Positions 1 through 6,937 of a DNA stretch of 15,752 bases are shown one piece after another. The translations under genes and the position numbers were made by a program. The DNA lies in NCBI GenBank assembly GCA_009493725.1, contig VOGB01000019.1, forward strand, positions 1-15,752. Direction: 5' to 3'. Source of the DNA: Pseudoramibacter fermentans (GTDB lineage Bacteria > Bacillota > Clostridia > Eubacteriales > Eubacteriaceae). The notes beneath the pieces were generated by a model that did no database searches, was not told where the DNA came from, and saw nothing but the letters and a program-made list of their open reading frames with translations. Every line of letters begins with the position of its first letter. Position 1 is the first letter of the stretch.

Positions 1-10
1 TTACAATTAC

Positions 11-65
11 ACTCGTTGGTTAGGTTCACTTTTTGGTTTTTGAAAAGTAAACCTAAATGACGAGT
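11..65. repeat. Long imperfect inverted repeat (stem about 24 bp, loop 7)
   Basis: Arm 11-34 pairs with arm 42-65. ACTCGT (11-16) pairs with ACGAGT (60-65), TTAGGTT (20-26) with AACCTAA (50-56), and ACTTTT (28-33) with AAAAGT (43-48). Only two true mismatches and a few G-T wobbles break the stem. It lies just downstream of topB, at the end of the transfer operon. Neither side is followed by a T-run, so it is not a standard intrinsic terminator. GTTGGT (15-20) could also pair with ACCAAC (68-73), giving a competing fold. It could be a weak terminator, a protein-binding or transfer-origin-type hairpin, or an element end. The rest of 1-103 shows no gene. Confidence 0.75.
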
Positions 66-103
66 TCACCAACCGAAACAACGTGCAGGGCGGTAGGCAG
101 GTT

Positions 104-2239
104 CTAATCAAAATCAAAACTTAATTTATGGCCGTCAAGCTTTAACTTGGCGTCAAACAACTTTCCCTTTTTGCTCTTGAAACCCTTTAATTTGCTCGTT
201 TCCCCCTTGGTGACCAACGCTTTAATTGCGGTCTTCCCGAGCGTCTTGCTGCTCCATTTCTTGGGTAAGGTAAAGTCTTCGCCTTGCTTGGGTTTCACAA
301 TGTAAAACTTTTGTTTATTTATGACAGTTACTTGTGGTGTTTCTAAGAACACCTCGGCAACTTTTTGCGCTTGCTGTTGGTGATCGATTTGTTGCTTAAT
401 GGCTGCACTGCCAGTCAATTGCGTGGGAACATCAGCAATCAATTTTTCCACGAACTTTTTGATTTGGCTCAAAAAGTTATCCGGGGTGCGTTCTTCGGTA
501 CTGATTTGTTGTAACGCTTGCTCCCATTTTGCTGTCATCTCTGGGCTAGTTAACAAGGGTTCGAGTTCAACCGCTTTACATAAAGTAATCCCCGCTTCAC
601 TGACGTGGAGCTTGTTCTTTTCAGTAACTAAATAGCCGCGCTTCTTTAACACTTCCAGCACATTGGCCCGGGTTGCACTCGTTCCAATGCCTTGCACGTC
701 TTTGAGAATCGCCTGGGCTGCTTCATCATCAAGCGTTTTACCGGCCGTCTTCATGGCCGTAATCAGGGTACCTTCGGTAAATGGTACCGGCGGGGTCGTT
801 TCTTTTTGCGGCGTTTGCAGATTTGCTTGGACTTGATCGCCTTGGTGAACGAGCGGTAAAGTTGCTGCTTCTTGCTGGTCGGCTTTGTGATCATCAAATA
901 AAGCTTGCCAACCTTGCTTAGTTGGGACCTTACCGGTTGCTTTAAAATTGGCGTCACCAACTTGGGTAATAATGGTGGTTTCCTCGTACTCGTACGGATC
1001 AGCAAACATCGCTAACGTCGTTCTTAAAACCAAGTCATAGACTTGTTGCTGTAATTTAGGTAAGCTGGCTAGTTTCTCTTTAGTCGGCACGACTTTAGTC
1101 ATGATAATGGCGTAATGTTCTTCAACCTTTTTCCCATTAACATAGCGCTTATTTGGGGTGGTATTGGTTAAAGCGACTTGTTTAGAGACTAACCCCAGAT
1201 ACTTCGTCAGATTAGCCACTAAATACTCAAATTCTTCATCAGTGATATAAGCACAATCGGTGCGGGGATAGCTAAGGAACTTAGCTTCGTATAAACTCTG
1301 AATGGCGGCTAAGGTTTGGCTGGCACTGGCATGATACCGTTTATTCATGGCACTTTGCAGACTAGAAAGTGAGAACAGTTGCGGACTAGCTCGTTTTTTG
1401 CCTTGCTTTTGGACGTCCTTGATTAAACCGTCCTGCGATCCTTTATGAACGTGTTTAGCTCGCATGAATGTCATTAGCCCTGCTTCGTCTTTAAATCGCT
1501 GATAGGGGTCTAATTTTGCGACAAATTTTTGCTGATTAGCTAAAATTTCCGCATTTAGCTCAAAATAAGGTTCCGGCTTAAAGTTTTTGATTGCCTGGTC
1601 CCTTTGATAGACCATATACAAGGTTGGCGTCTGCACGCGACCAATTGAGTATACCCCGCGTACCCCATTTTGTCTTAATAACAAAGTATATAAGGGACTA
1701 CCATTCATACCGATCAACCAATCACTAATTTGACGGGTTTGGGCTTCTTTATAAGCCAAATAGTCTTTGTGCCAATCACCAAGATTTTTAAAGCCGGTAA
1801 TAATGGCGTCTTTTTCCAAACTATTCAGCCATAGCCGCTTAATGGTCTTCTTTTTAACGTCAATCTGGGCTTGGATCATGATTGACCACGCAATATTAGA
1901 GCCTTCCCGACCGCTATCGGTGGCAACAATAATGGTATCGGCCTTCTTTAACAGGTCTTTGACGACCTTGAATTGATCTTTTTTACTAGCTGACACCACA
2001 AACTTGTATTTATCGGGGAAAATCGGTAAATTAGATAAGGCCCATTGCTGATATTTCTGATCATATTTATCCGGTGTGGCTAGTTCAACTAGATGTCCGA
2101 GACCATACGTGACAAGCGTATTTGCGGGCAAAACAGGGTCACTAACCGTATAGTAACCCTGTTTTTTTGTGCTCTTTTGGAAGGCTTGGACGTATGAACG
2201 GGCTTGACTGGGTTTTTCAGCTAAGATAACAGTGGTCAT
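104..2239 (-). CDS. topB: DNA topoisomerase III (type IA), plasmid transfer-region type
   Basis: A 711-residue type IA topoisomerase, full length for the TopB family, which passes single strands through a transient 5'-phosphotyrosyl break and probably deals with plasmid topology during transfer. The Toprim domain starts at the N-terminus (VILAEKPSQA, acidic Glu8) and contains ATDSGREGSN (Asp108, Arg111, Glu112). The usual second Asp of DxD is Gly110, a variant also known in other mobile-element TopB proteins. YSIGRVQTPTL (about 197-207) and FLSYPRTD with the catalytic Tyr324 are intact. The C-terminus carries a topoisomerase-type LGKTAIKALVTKG / KGFKSKKGKLFDA segment. No zinc-finger cysteines are visible. 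The start ATG is preceded by AAGGAG, which overlaps the TGA of the upstream gene, so the two are translationally linked. It is the last gene of the operon in this window. Confidence 0.96.
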   Translation of the reverse strand: MTTVILAEKPSQARSYVQAFQKSTKKQGYYTVSDPVLPANTLVTYGLGHLVELATPDKYDQKYQQWALSNLPIFPDKYKFVVSASKKDQFKVVKDLLKKADTIIVATDSGREGSNIAWSIMIQAQIDVKKKTIKRLWLNSLEKDAIITGFKNLGDWHKDYLAYKEAQTRQISDWLIGMNGSPLYTLLLRQNGVRGVYSIGRVQTPTLYMVYQRDQAIKNFKPEPYFELNAEILANQQKFVAKLDPYQRFKDEAGLMTFMRAKHVHKGSQDGLIKDVQKQGKKRASPQLFSLSSLQSAMNKRYHASASQTLAAIQSLYEAKFLSYPRTDCAYITDEEFEYLVANLTKYLGLVSKQVALTNTTPNKRYVNGKKVEEHYAIIMTKVVPTKEKLASLPKLQQQVYDLVLRTTLAMFADPYEYEETTIITQVGDANFKATGKVPTKQGWQALFDDHKADQQEAATLPLVHQGDQVQANLQTPQKETTPPVPFTEGTLITAMKTAGKTLDDEAAQAILKDVQGIGTSATRANVLEVLKKRGYLVTEKNKLHVSEAGITLCKAVELEPLLTSPEMTAKWEQALQQISTEERTPDNFLSQIKKFVEKLIADVPTQLTGSAAIKQQIDHQQQAQKVAEVFLETPQVTVINKQKFYIVKPKQGEDFTLPKKWSSKTLGKTAIKALVTKGETSKLKGFKSKKGKLFDAKLKLDGHKLSFDFD

Positions 2240-2245
2240 GTTCGT

Positions 2246-2656
2246 TCACTCCTTATGATTCAGCTTTTGTTCTAATTCTGTTTTGCCTTGTTCAGCCGAC
2301 TTTAACCATTCTTGCCGGCGTAATGCTTGTTGTTGCTCTATCGATTGTTGCTTCAAATAATGTTGATACCGGTTGATGGCTTTGAGATCTGCATAGGCTG
2401 ACCAACGGAATAATAAGCCACCCAGCAGTAAAACTAAGGCCATTAGCGCAGTTCCTAAAAAATCGGTATGGTTCGCCGTGAAAAGCTCTTGGTATAAATC
2501 CATTAACATGAGGTAAATTCCCATTAAATAGAAGAGCATACTAACTAAGTTATCAAAATAGTAAGACAGCTTAGTCCGCCGTGAAGGTGTTGTAAAAGGG
2601 TCGGTTCGCATATCTTTTTTGGCTTTTTCTAATAACCAGTGTGCGATTTTCTTCAT
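2246..2656 (-). CDS. Small two-TM membrane protein of the transfer operon
   Basis: A 136-residue protein whose family I do not recognise. It has a basic N-terminus, two hydrophobic segments (about 37-55 and 66-84) and a long Gln/Glu/Lys-rich helical tail (about 95-136, with runs such as IEQQQALRRQ) that looks like a short coiled coil. The predicted topology is a membrane hairpin with the tail in the cytoplasm. AGGAGG lies 10 bases before the ATG and overlaps the stop of the VirB6-like gene. Its own stop overlaps the topB ribosome binding site. Its position between the VirB6-like channel protein and TopB suggests an accessory membrane subunit of the transfer apparatus, but nothing in the sequence gives a specific function. 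Confidence 0.85.
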   Translation of the reverse strand: MKKIAHWLLEKAKKDMRTDPFTTPSRRTKLSYYFDNLVSMLFYLMGIYLMLMDLYQELFTANHTDFLGTALMALVLLLGGLLFRWSAYADLKAINRYQHYLKQQSIEQQQALRRQEWLKSAEQGKTELEQKLNHKE

Positions 2657-2670
2657 AACTATATATCCTC

Positions 2671-3528
2671 CTAGTGGTTACGGAAATAATTTTGAAACAT
2701 TCTCATGGCGCCCATACCAGTACTCTTAGTTACACCAGTTGAAGCCCAGAAGTCTTTAACGGCATCAGGCGTTTTAACAACCAGAAAGCCAAAACCAATT
2801 GAAGCAATAAAGGCAATAAACCCGTATTTAGCCATATTAGTGAAACACCATACAGATAGTGACATACAAAGCACCTGGCTAATAATAGAAGCATTGTAAT
2901 AAATGTACTTCTTCCACCACGTGCCGCTGTAATCAAAACTTTCAGTCGCCATGCTCATTGCAGCTAAAGGAATCGTCAGGTTGTACCAAGCCATATCAGC
3001 CACAAACACACACATTTTGATAAAGAACACGACGGTTACGACAGTGAAGACTAGCAGAAACAAAATCTGTAAGGGTAGCGAAATGCCAACATCTTTTAGC
3101 CCAGGGACTTTATTCATGCCGGTAATTGATTTAGCAGTGAATTTCTGATCAGAACTAAACATATACTTTAGCAGGGGCAAGGTAATTGAGCCTTGAATAA
3201 AGCCTTGTAAGAACACGAAAACCGGAATCACGGCCGCTGATTTAATCCCGTCCATGATGATATTAGCCCAAGTAACATCGGTACTTTCATCTGCCTCTTT
3301 TATAATTGTCATCACAATACGCCCAAGGACAACCACAACGACTAACGATGTCGCAAAGGACAGGAAGATGGCATACCACGTTTTAACAATGGGCAAGCTT
3401 TGATTGGCTTGGTCAATGATTGCCTTACAGATGTTGAATAAACCATCTAACAAACCAGACAGTAGCCATTCGAGAAACTTAGCAATCGCTCCCCGAACCA
3501 TTCCTGAAATATCACCTAAAACAAACAT
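2671..3528 (-). CDS. VirB6/TrsL-like polytopic conjugation membrane protein
   Basis: A 285-residue membrane protein with hydrophobic segments at about 52-73, 95-118, 152-177, 182-195, 213-232 and 236-252. An amphipathic N-terminal helix (FLEWLLSGLLDGLFNICKAI, about 18-37) precedes them. Size, topology and place just after the coupling-protein genes match the TrsL/VirB6-like channel subunit of Gram-positive conjugation systems. The family assignment rests on this, not on a catalytic motif. I prefer the ATG at 3528: AAGGAAGTGA (3543-3534) stands 5-8 bases ahead of it, whereas the in-frame GTG at 3537 lies inside that site. With this start the gene begins 5 bases after the lipoprotein stop. It is probably the inner-membrane pore through which DNA passes. 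Confidence 0.85.
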   Translation of the reverse strand: MFVLGDISGMVRGAIAKFLEWLLSGLLDGLFNICKAIIDQANQSLPIVKTWYAIFLSFATSLVVVVVLGRIVMTIIKEADESTDVTWANIIMDGIKSAAVIPVFVFLQGFIQGSITLPLLKYMFSSDQKFTAKSITGMNKVPGLKDVGISLPLQILFLLVFTVVTVVFFIKMCVFVADMAWYNLTIPLAAMSMATESFDYSGTWWKKYIYYNASIISQVLCMSLSVWCFTNMAKYGFIAFIASIGFGFLVVKTPDAVKDFWASTGVTKSTGMGAMRMFQNYFRNH

Positions 3529-3533
3529 ATCTA

Positions 3534-3908
3534 TCACTTCCTTTTTTGCAATTCAAAGCTTCCTAATCCGTCATCTGCTTTGGCAGATTTATTTATTGCT
3601 TTAGCTTTATAACCATCGCTAATTTGAGTTAATTCAAATTTTTGATTCTTCTCATCATCAGTATTTACTTTTAAATATTCTTTACCAGAAGTATTACTGA
3701 CTGAATAATTGGCATTTACATTCATCAAGGGGCTTTCAATAATCATTGTTTTTTTATTAAATTGGGTTTTGTAGCTTTGTCCTTTTTGGTTGAGATACCA
3801 TTTATTACTTTGCAAATCTTGTGCTGTAGACTTTCCGCAGGCGGTTAGACCGACAGCAATCAGCAACACTGTCATCACAGCAATTATATATTTCCGATAT
3901 TTTTTCAT
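3534..3908 (-). CDS. Small surface lipoprotein, candidate surface/entry exclusion factor
   Basis: A 124-residue lipoprotein. It has a basic start (MKKYRKY), a hydrophobic core, and the lipobox LTAC with lipidated Cys24, followed by an approximately 100-residue exported domain rich in Lys, Asn and Ser (for example LQSNKWYLNQKG and GLGSFELQKRK). The ATG at 3908 is preferred over the upstream in-frame ATG at 3923, because GGAGG (3921-3917) lies 8 bases before it and within the longer reading. My count of GC over 3541-3900 is 117 of 360 (32.5%), clearly below the neighbours, which suggests separate acquisition. Small lipoproteins next to VirB6-type genes act as entry-exclusion proteins in some conjugative plasmids. 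That role here is inferred from position and signal only. A structural or cell-wall accessory role is equally possible. Confidence 0.85.
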   Translation of the reverse strand: MKKYRKYIIAVMTVLLIAVGLTACGKSTAQDLQSNKWYLNQKGQSYKTQFNKKTMIIESPLMNVNANYSVSNTSGKEYLKVNTDDEKNQKFELTQISDGYKAKAINKSAKADDGLGSFELQKRK

Positions 3909-3916
3909 TAATATGT

Positions 3917-3921
3917 CCTCC
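3917..3921 (-). promoter_or_regulatory. Ribosome binding site fixing the lipoprotein start
   Basis: GGAGG lies between two in-frame ATGs, 8 bases before the second (3908). The first ATG (3923) overlaps the TAA stop of the coupling-protein gene (TAATG) but has no comparable site. The spacing therefore favours the second ATG, which also gives a normal lipoprotein signal peptide. Confidence 0.75.
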
Positions 3922-3922
3922 A

Positions 3923-5476
3923 TTAGCCAAATAAGTTGTTATCGTCGTCCTCTTCTGGCTCCTCTGTTTGACTATCTTTATTTGAAACCCTCTCTAAGTC
4001 GCTGTCTAGGTTGTCCTGCTGTTGCTCCTCCTCTGTTTGAGACATCTTGTTTGCGGCTCTTTTTTGAGCAGTCTCCTTTAATTTTGCTTTCCATTTCTCT
4101 ACTCTTTGATGAAAGTTGGTTTCCTGGCTGGCTTCTGGTTGGCCTTGATACTCATTCTGTGACAAGTTAACCAAATGATCAGCCCCTGGAAATAGTTTAA
4201 ATTGGAACGCTTTTGTAGCTTTGACTGGTCGCGCATTGCTAAAGATTAATAAGCTCTGATCTTCGGGCATACGCATGATTTCATCAGGTGTCATCAGCGA
4301 ACGGCTCGTATAGCTGTAACTATCGCTCTTGCTGTGGCTTTCTTCCTTGCTATGACTGGTACTCTCACTACCCGTTTCCACTTTCACGGTTGATTTTCCT
4401 AACAGATCACTAAAGTATTTAGCGGTCACATCATTAGCGGCATTCAAGCAAATTTTAACGGCATGATTACCTAAGATACTCTCGGCTTTATCCTTGCCAT
4501 ACAAGGCTTGTAGCTGGGTTAAGGTTTGACAAATGGTGGTGACACCAATGCCGTACCCTCGACATGTTGCTAAAAATTCTTCATACTTTGGAAATTTACC
4601 TAAATTGACAAATTCATCAAGGATAAAGTCGACTTGATGGGGCAATCTAGCGTGATGATCGGCGGCTAATTTGTATAATTCATCAAACAATTGTGAGAAA
4701 AATAGATTGATGAAGCTTTCATAGGTATTATCCATCACCGGAATAATCACATATAGCACAACTTTGGCTTTGCCAATCTCTTTTAAATCAAAATCCGAAA
4801 AACTGGTAAAATCGGCCACTTCTTTGTCGACAAACTTCGAAATGGTCGCCAGCAAACTTTCAATAATGCTGGCTTTCATTTCCCCTTTGGCTTTTTTGAA
4901 ACCTAACTCATAAGCGCGTCTCGCTGGATCAGTCATGGTTAAATCAAGAAACAAGGCGTCTAGCGGACTATCTGCGCCCTTTTCCTCAGCTTCAACGTCG
5001 TTTTCTTGTAAAACTTGGGTCACGCCCGCCAAATTTCGTTGTTCTGGTGACCGGTGGTTCATGACAAACAGGATTAGTGCCTTCAAAAGTTGACGTTGGG
5101 TACTGAACCACACATCTTTTTTACCTTCGGCATTTTCACTCTGAACGATCTTGGTGGCGACAGTTTCAGCTTGAATATCTCGTTGAATATAATCAAAGGG
5201 ATTGTAGCGATCACTATGCGCCATGTTGGCAAAGTTGACGACATGTACTTGATAACCCTGGGCTAGTTTGATACCGGCCGTCTTTTCGTATAATTCACCT
5301 TTCGGATCGGTCACGACAATGCTGTTCTCCGTTTCGTTAAACAGGTTGGTAATGACGACTGATTGGGTCTTATATGATCCAGGTCCCCCAACCACAAAGA
5401 TATTCCGGTTGGGTTTGGTGCTGTTATTCTGGTAAACAATCTGTTTATCCACGATCCCCAAAATTGTCCCATTCAT
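3923..5476 (-). CDS. trsK: VirD4/TraG-type coupling protein ATPase (TrsK)
   Basis: A 517-residue type IV coupling ATPase that should bring the relaxosome to the transfer channel. Walker A is GGPGSYKT (30-37), where Tyr35 replaces the usual Gly before Lys36. Walker B is VDFILDEFVNLGKFP (282-296) with Asp287-Glu288, followed by the TraG-type CRGYGIGVTTICQTLTQL (305-322). VTDPKGELY (55-63) and RYNPFDYI (90-97) are further family hallmarks. Residues 370-393 form a Ser-rich stretch and the tail (about 480-517) is highly acidic. No membrane segment is present: the usual N-terminal anchor is in the separate upstream gene. The ATG at 5476 is chosen over the longer frame (to 5596), which overlaps that gene out of frame, because AAGGGGG precedes it and the junction reads TAA-C-ATG. 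Confidence 0.94.
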   Translation of the reverse strand: MNGTILGIVDKQIVYQNNSTKPNRNIFVVGGPGSYKTQSVVITNLFNETENSIVVTDPKGELYEKTAGIKLAQGYQVHVVNFANMAHSDRYNPFDYIQRDIQAETVATKIVQSENAEGKKDVWFSTQRQLLKALILFVMNHRSPEQRNLAGVTQVLQENDVEAEEKGADSPLDALFLDLTMTDPARRAYELGFKKAKGEMKASIIESLLATISKFVDKEVADFTSFSDFDLKEIGKAKVVLYVIIPVMDNTYESFINLFFSQLFDELYKLAADHHARLPHQVDFILDEFVNLGKFPKYEEFLATCRGYGIGVTTICQTLTQLQALYGKDKAESILGNHAVKICLNAANDVTAKYFSDLLGKSTVKVETGSESTSHSKEESHSKSDSYSYTSRSLMTPDEIMRMPEDQSLLIFSNARPVKATKAFQFKLFPGADHLVNLSQNEYQGQPEASQETNFHQRVEKWKAKLKETAQKRAANKMSQTEEEQQQDNLDSDLERVSNKDSQTEEPEEDDDNNLFG

Positions 5477-5477
5477 G

Positions 5478-5948
5478 TTAATCTGCCCCCTTCGCTGACT
5501 TTTCTCGATCCAATAATGATTTGAGAATTTCGGCCTTGGTACTCTTGTTAAATGCTGTGGTGAGGTCTTTGGCATTGATACTAAAGTAATGGTCACTCAA
5601 TTCTTTTAAATTCCCCCAGGTCGCACTCCCGTGGGTTTCAGTGTCCGCAGTTTCCCAAGCTTTGTGCTTGCTGTTCCGTTTCAAAGCAAAATAAATGGTG
5701 TATAGGACCACAGCGATACTGACGATAATTAATACCGGGTTCTTTTGACCCAAATACAAGTTGTAATAGTGCCAGGGGTGTAAGACTAACTGCTTTAACA
5801 CCGTTGGCATATGATCCGCAAAAGTTAGCTTATAGTGCGACAAGGCCATGACTGCTCCGGCTAAAATCTCCGCTAAATACAAGCCAATGATTAGCGTTAG
5901 TAGATATGGCCAACTAGCTTTAATCACAGCTATGCTTCTATCTTTCAT
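5478..5948 (-). CDS. Membrane-anchor half of the coupling protein (TrsJ-like)
   Basis: A 156-residue protein with two membrane segments (about 13-35 and 71-89), then a cytoplasmic tail that carries THGSATWGNLKEL (105-117). That resembles the HGSA(x)W element found in intact VirD4/TraG proteins between the membrane anchor and the GxxLG/Walker A segment. The tail stops just where the next gene, trsK, begins (TAA-C-ATG), so the two together resemble one coupling protein encoded as two chains. Its own ATG at 5948 is preceded by AGGTGATTAGAA, and its 5' end abuts the thioredoxin-like gene stop. The likely role is to anchor TrsK at the membrane and recruit it to the channel. The link to TrsK is strong from sequence layout; the physical interaction is inferred. 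Confidence 0.85.
   Translation of the reverse strand: MKDRSIAVIKASWPYLLTLIIGLYLAEILAGAVMALSHYKLTFADHMPTVLKQLVLHPWHYYNLYLGQKNPVLIIVSIAVVLYTIYFALKRNSKHKAWETADTETHGSATWGNLKELSDHYFSINAKDLTTAFNKSTKAEILKSLLDREKSAKGAD
5486..5492 (-). promoter_or_regulatory. Ribosome binding site of trsK within the anchor gene
   Basis: AAGGGGG sits in the last codons of the anchor gene, 9 bases before the trsK ATG, with the anchor's TAA lying between them. This supports reinitiation by terminating ribosomes, so that the two chains are made in a coupled way, rather than a frameshift. Confidence 0.7.
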
Positions 5949-5950
5949 TT

Positions 5951-6352
5951 CTAATCACCTACGATTCGTTTAATTTGCGACTGCTTGGTACCAACATACC
6001 GTTGATTGCCACTAATCAAGGTTGGCACCGCCGTTAGCTGATATTTTTGAATGTAATGCCGATTCTTCGGTTGATTCATATTAATCAAAATGATGTTGTG
6101 ACTGATGACGTTATGCCAATAAATCTGGTGGAAAATAGCTTGGCAATCCGGGCAATCATCACGGTAAAAGAACAGAACTTTATCAGAATGCTTAGCCAGC
6201 GTCACAACTGTTTTCTCTTTCTCAACATGGTTCACATAGCTATGACCTGCAAAGCCTAATACTGCAAGTATCACCACGATCACCGCTAGGGCTTTGCTTA
6301 CTTTTTTAATCAAGGTCACTCGCTTTAAAACTGTTCCCAAGATTCTGTACAT
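5951..6352 (-). CDS. Membrane-tethered thioredoxin-like protein
   Basis: A 133-residue protein with one N-terminal membrane segment (about 21-37) followed by a compact thioredoxin-like domain. FFYRDDCPDCQAIF carries the redox pair Cys67/Cys70 in a CPDC motif, and LTAVPTLI supplies the conserved cis-proline (Pro110). The basic N-terminus puts the domain outside the membrane, resembling thiol-disulfide helpers of exported proteins. It lies between the VirB8-like and coupling-anchor genes and may fold or stabilise exported transfer proteins, for example the hydrolase, which has extracellular cysteines. The ATG at 6352 overlaps the upstream gene by 47 bases. A TTG at 6313, just overlapping the upstream stop and preceded by AAAGCGAG, is a credible alternative start that keeps the membrane segment. 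Redox activity is inferred from the motif. Confidence 0.87.
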   Translation of the reverse strand: MYRILGTVLKRVTLIKKVSKALAVIVVILAVLGFAGHSYVNHVEKEKTVVTLAKHSDKVLFFYRDDCPDCQAIFHQIYWHNVISHNIILINMNQPKNRHYIQKYQLTAVPTLISGNQRYVGTKQSQIKRIVGD

Positions 6353-6923
6353 CAGTGATTCGATCCGTGGTGGTATCGAAAGTCACTTGATAAAGTACCG
6401 TCGCCTTTTGCCAGTCGTTGTCGCCACTCTTACTTTCGTAACTGACAACGGCCAAGCCTTTCATATTTTGCCCCTGCTTACTTTGCGTATACAGGTTCAG
6501 TTGATTTAACTTAGCTGAAACACTATTGCTATCACCATACGTGCCCTTATTTGAAAAGTATTGCTGATATAGCTTGTCGGCAATCAAATCTTTCACGCCA
6601 TCTTTACGCTGTCCGTAGGTCTTGGGCTTAAAGTTGTTCATGACCTTAAAGAACTTGGTGACTACCGTATTAAAGCTAAGTTCAGCCTGACTTTTGTCTT
6701 TATTATTTTGGTAGGTCTTATAACTGTCAATTTGGGTGCTCAATAACTGCTTTTGTTGGTTGGTTTTAGTCAATTGCTGACTAACTTGGCGCTTCTGCTG
6801 TTGTAAGCGACTGATCTGTTGTTGCGCCTGCTTAACTTGGCTATGTTGATAGGAATTCGTTCCTAATGACATAATTAAGATCAAACTACCAAGTGCAATA
6901 CTTAAAACCACGCTACGCTTCAT
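6306..6923 (-). CDS. VirB8-like coiled-coil transfer protein (TrsH-like)
   Basis: A 205-residue protein with a single N-terminal membrane segment (about 6-23), a Gln-rich coiled coil (about 27-70, with KQAQQQISRLQQQKRQ) and a C-terminal globular domain (about 83-205). Conjugation proteins with an anchor, a stalk and a small NTF2-like domain act as VirB8-type scaffold subunits on the outer face of the membrane. The assignment rests on architecture and operon position, not on a diagnostic motif. The ATG is preceded by AAGGAGG, and the gene starts 14 bases after the hydrolase stop. Its 3' end overlaps the thioredoxin-like gene if that gene's ATG start is right. Confidence 0.8.
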   Translation of the reverse strand: MKRSVVLSIALGSLILIMSLGTNSYQHSQVKQAQQQISRLQQQKRQVSQQLTKTNQQKQLLSTQIDSYKTYQNNKDKSQAELSFNTVVTKFFKVMNNFKPKTYGQRKDGVKDLIADKLYQQYFSNKGTYGDSNSVSAKLNQLNLYTQSKQGQNMKGLAVVSYESKSGDNDWQKATVLYQVTFDTTTDRITDVQNLGNSFKASDLD

Positions 6924-6937
6924 TTGTTGGTTCCTCC

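Noticed and set aside
1901..1925. Apparently defective Toprim motif in topB (DSGRE instead of DxDxE)
   Set aside because: The Gly variant also occurs in topoisomerase III proteins of other mobile elements, and Glu8, Arg111, GRVQTPTL and Tyr324 are intact, so it is treated as a family variant.
3790..4170. Plus-strand open frame of 126 codons opposite the lipoprotein and coupling genes
   Set aside because: It lies opposite two well-supported genes, has no ribosome binding site I can see, and its composition is that of an antisense shadow.
5477..5596. Longer coupling-protein start at 5596 with 40 extra residues
   Set aside because: That segment overlaps the anchor gene out of frame and has no family resemblance, while the ATG at 5476 has a good ribosome binding site.
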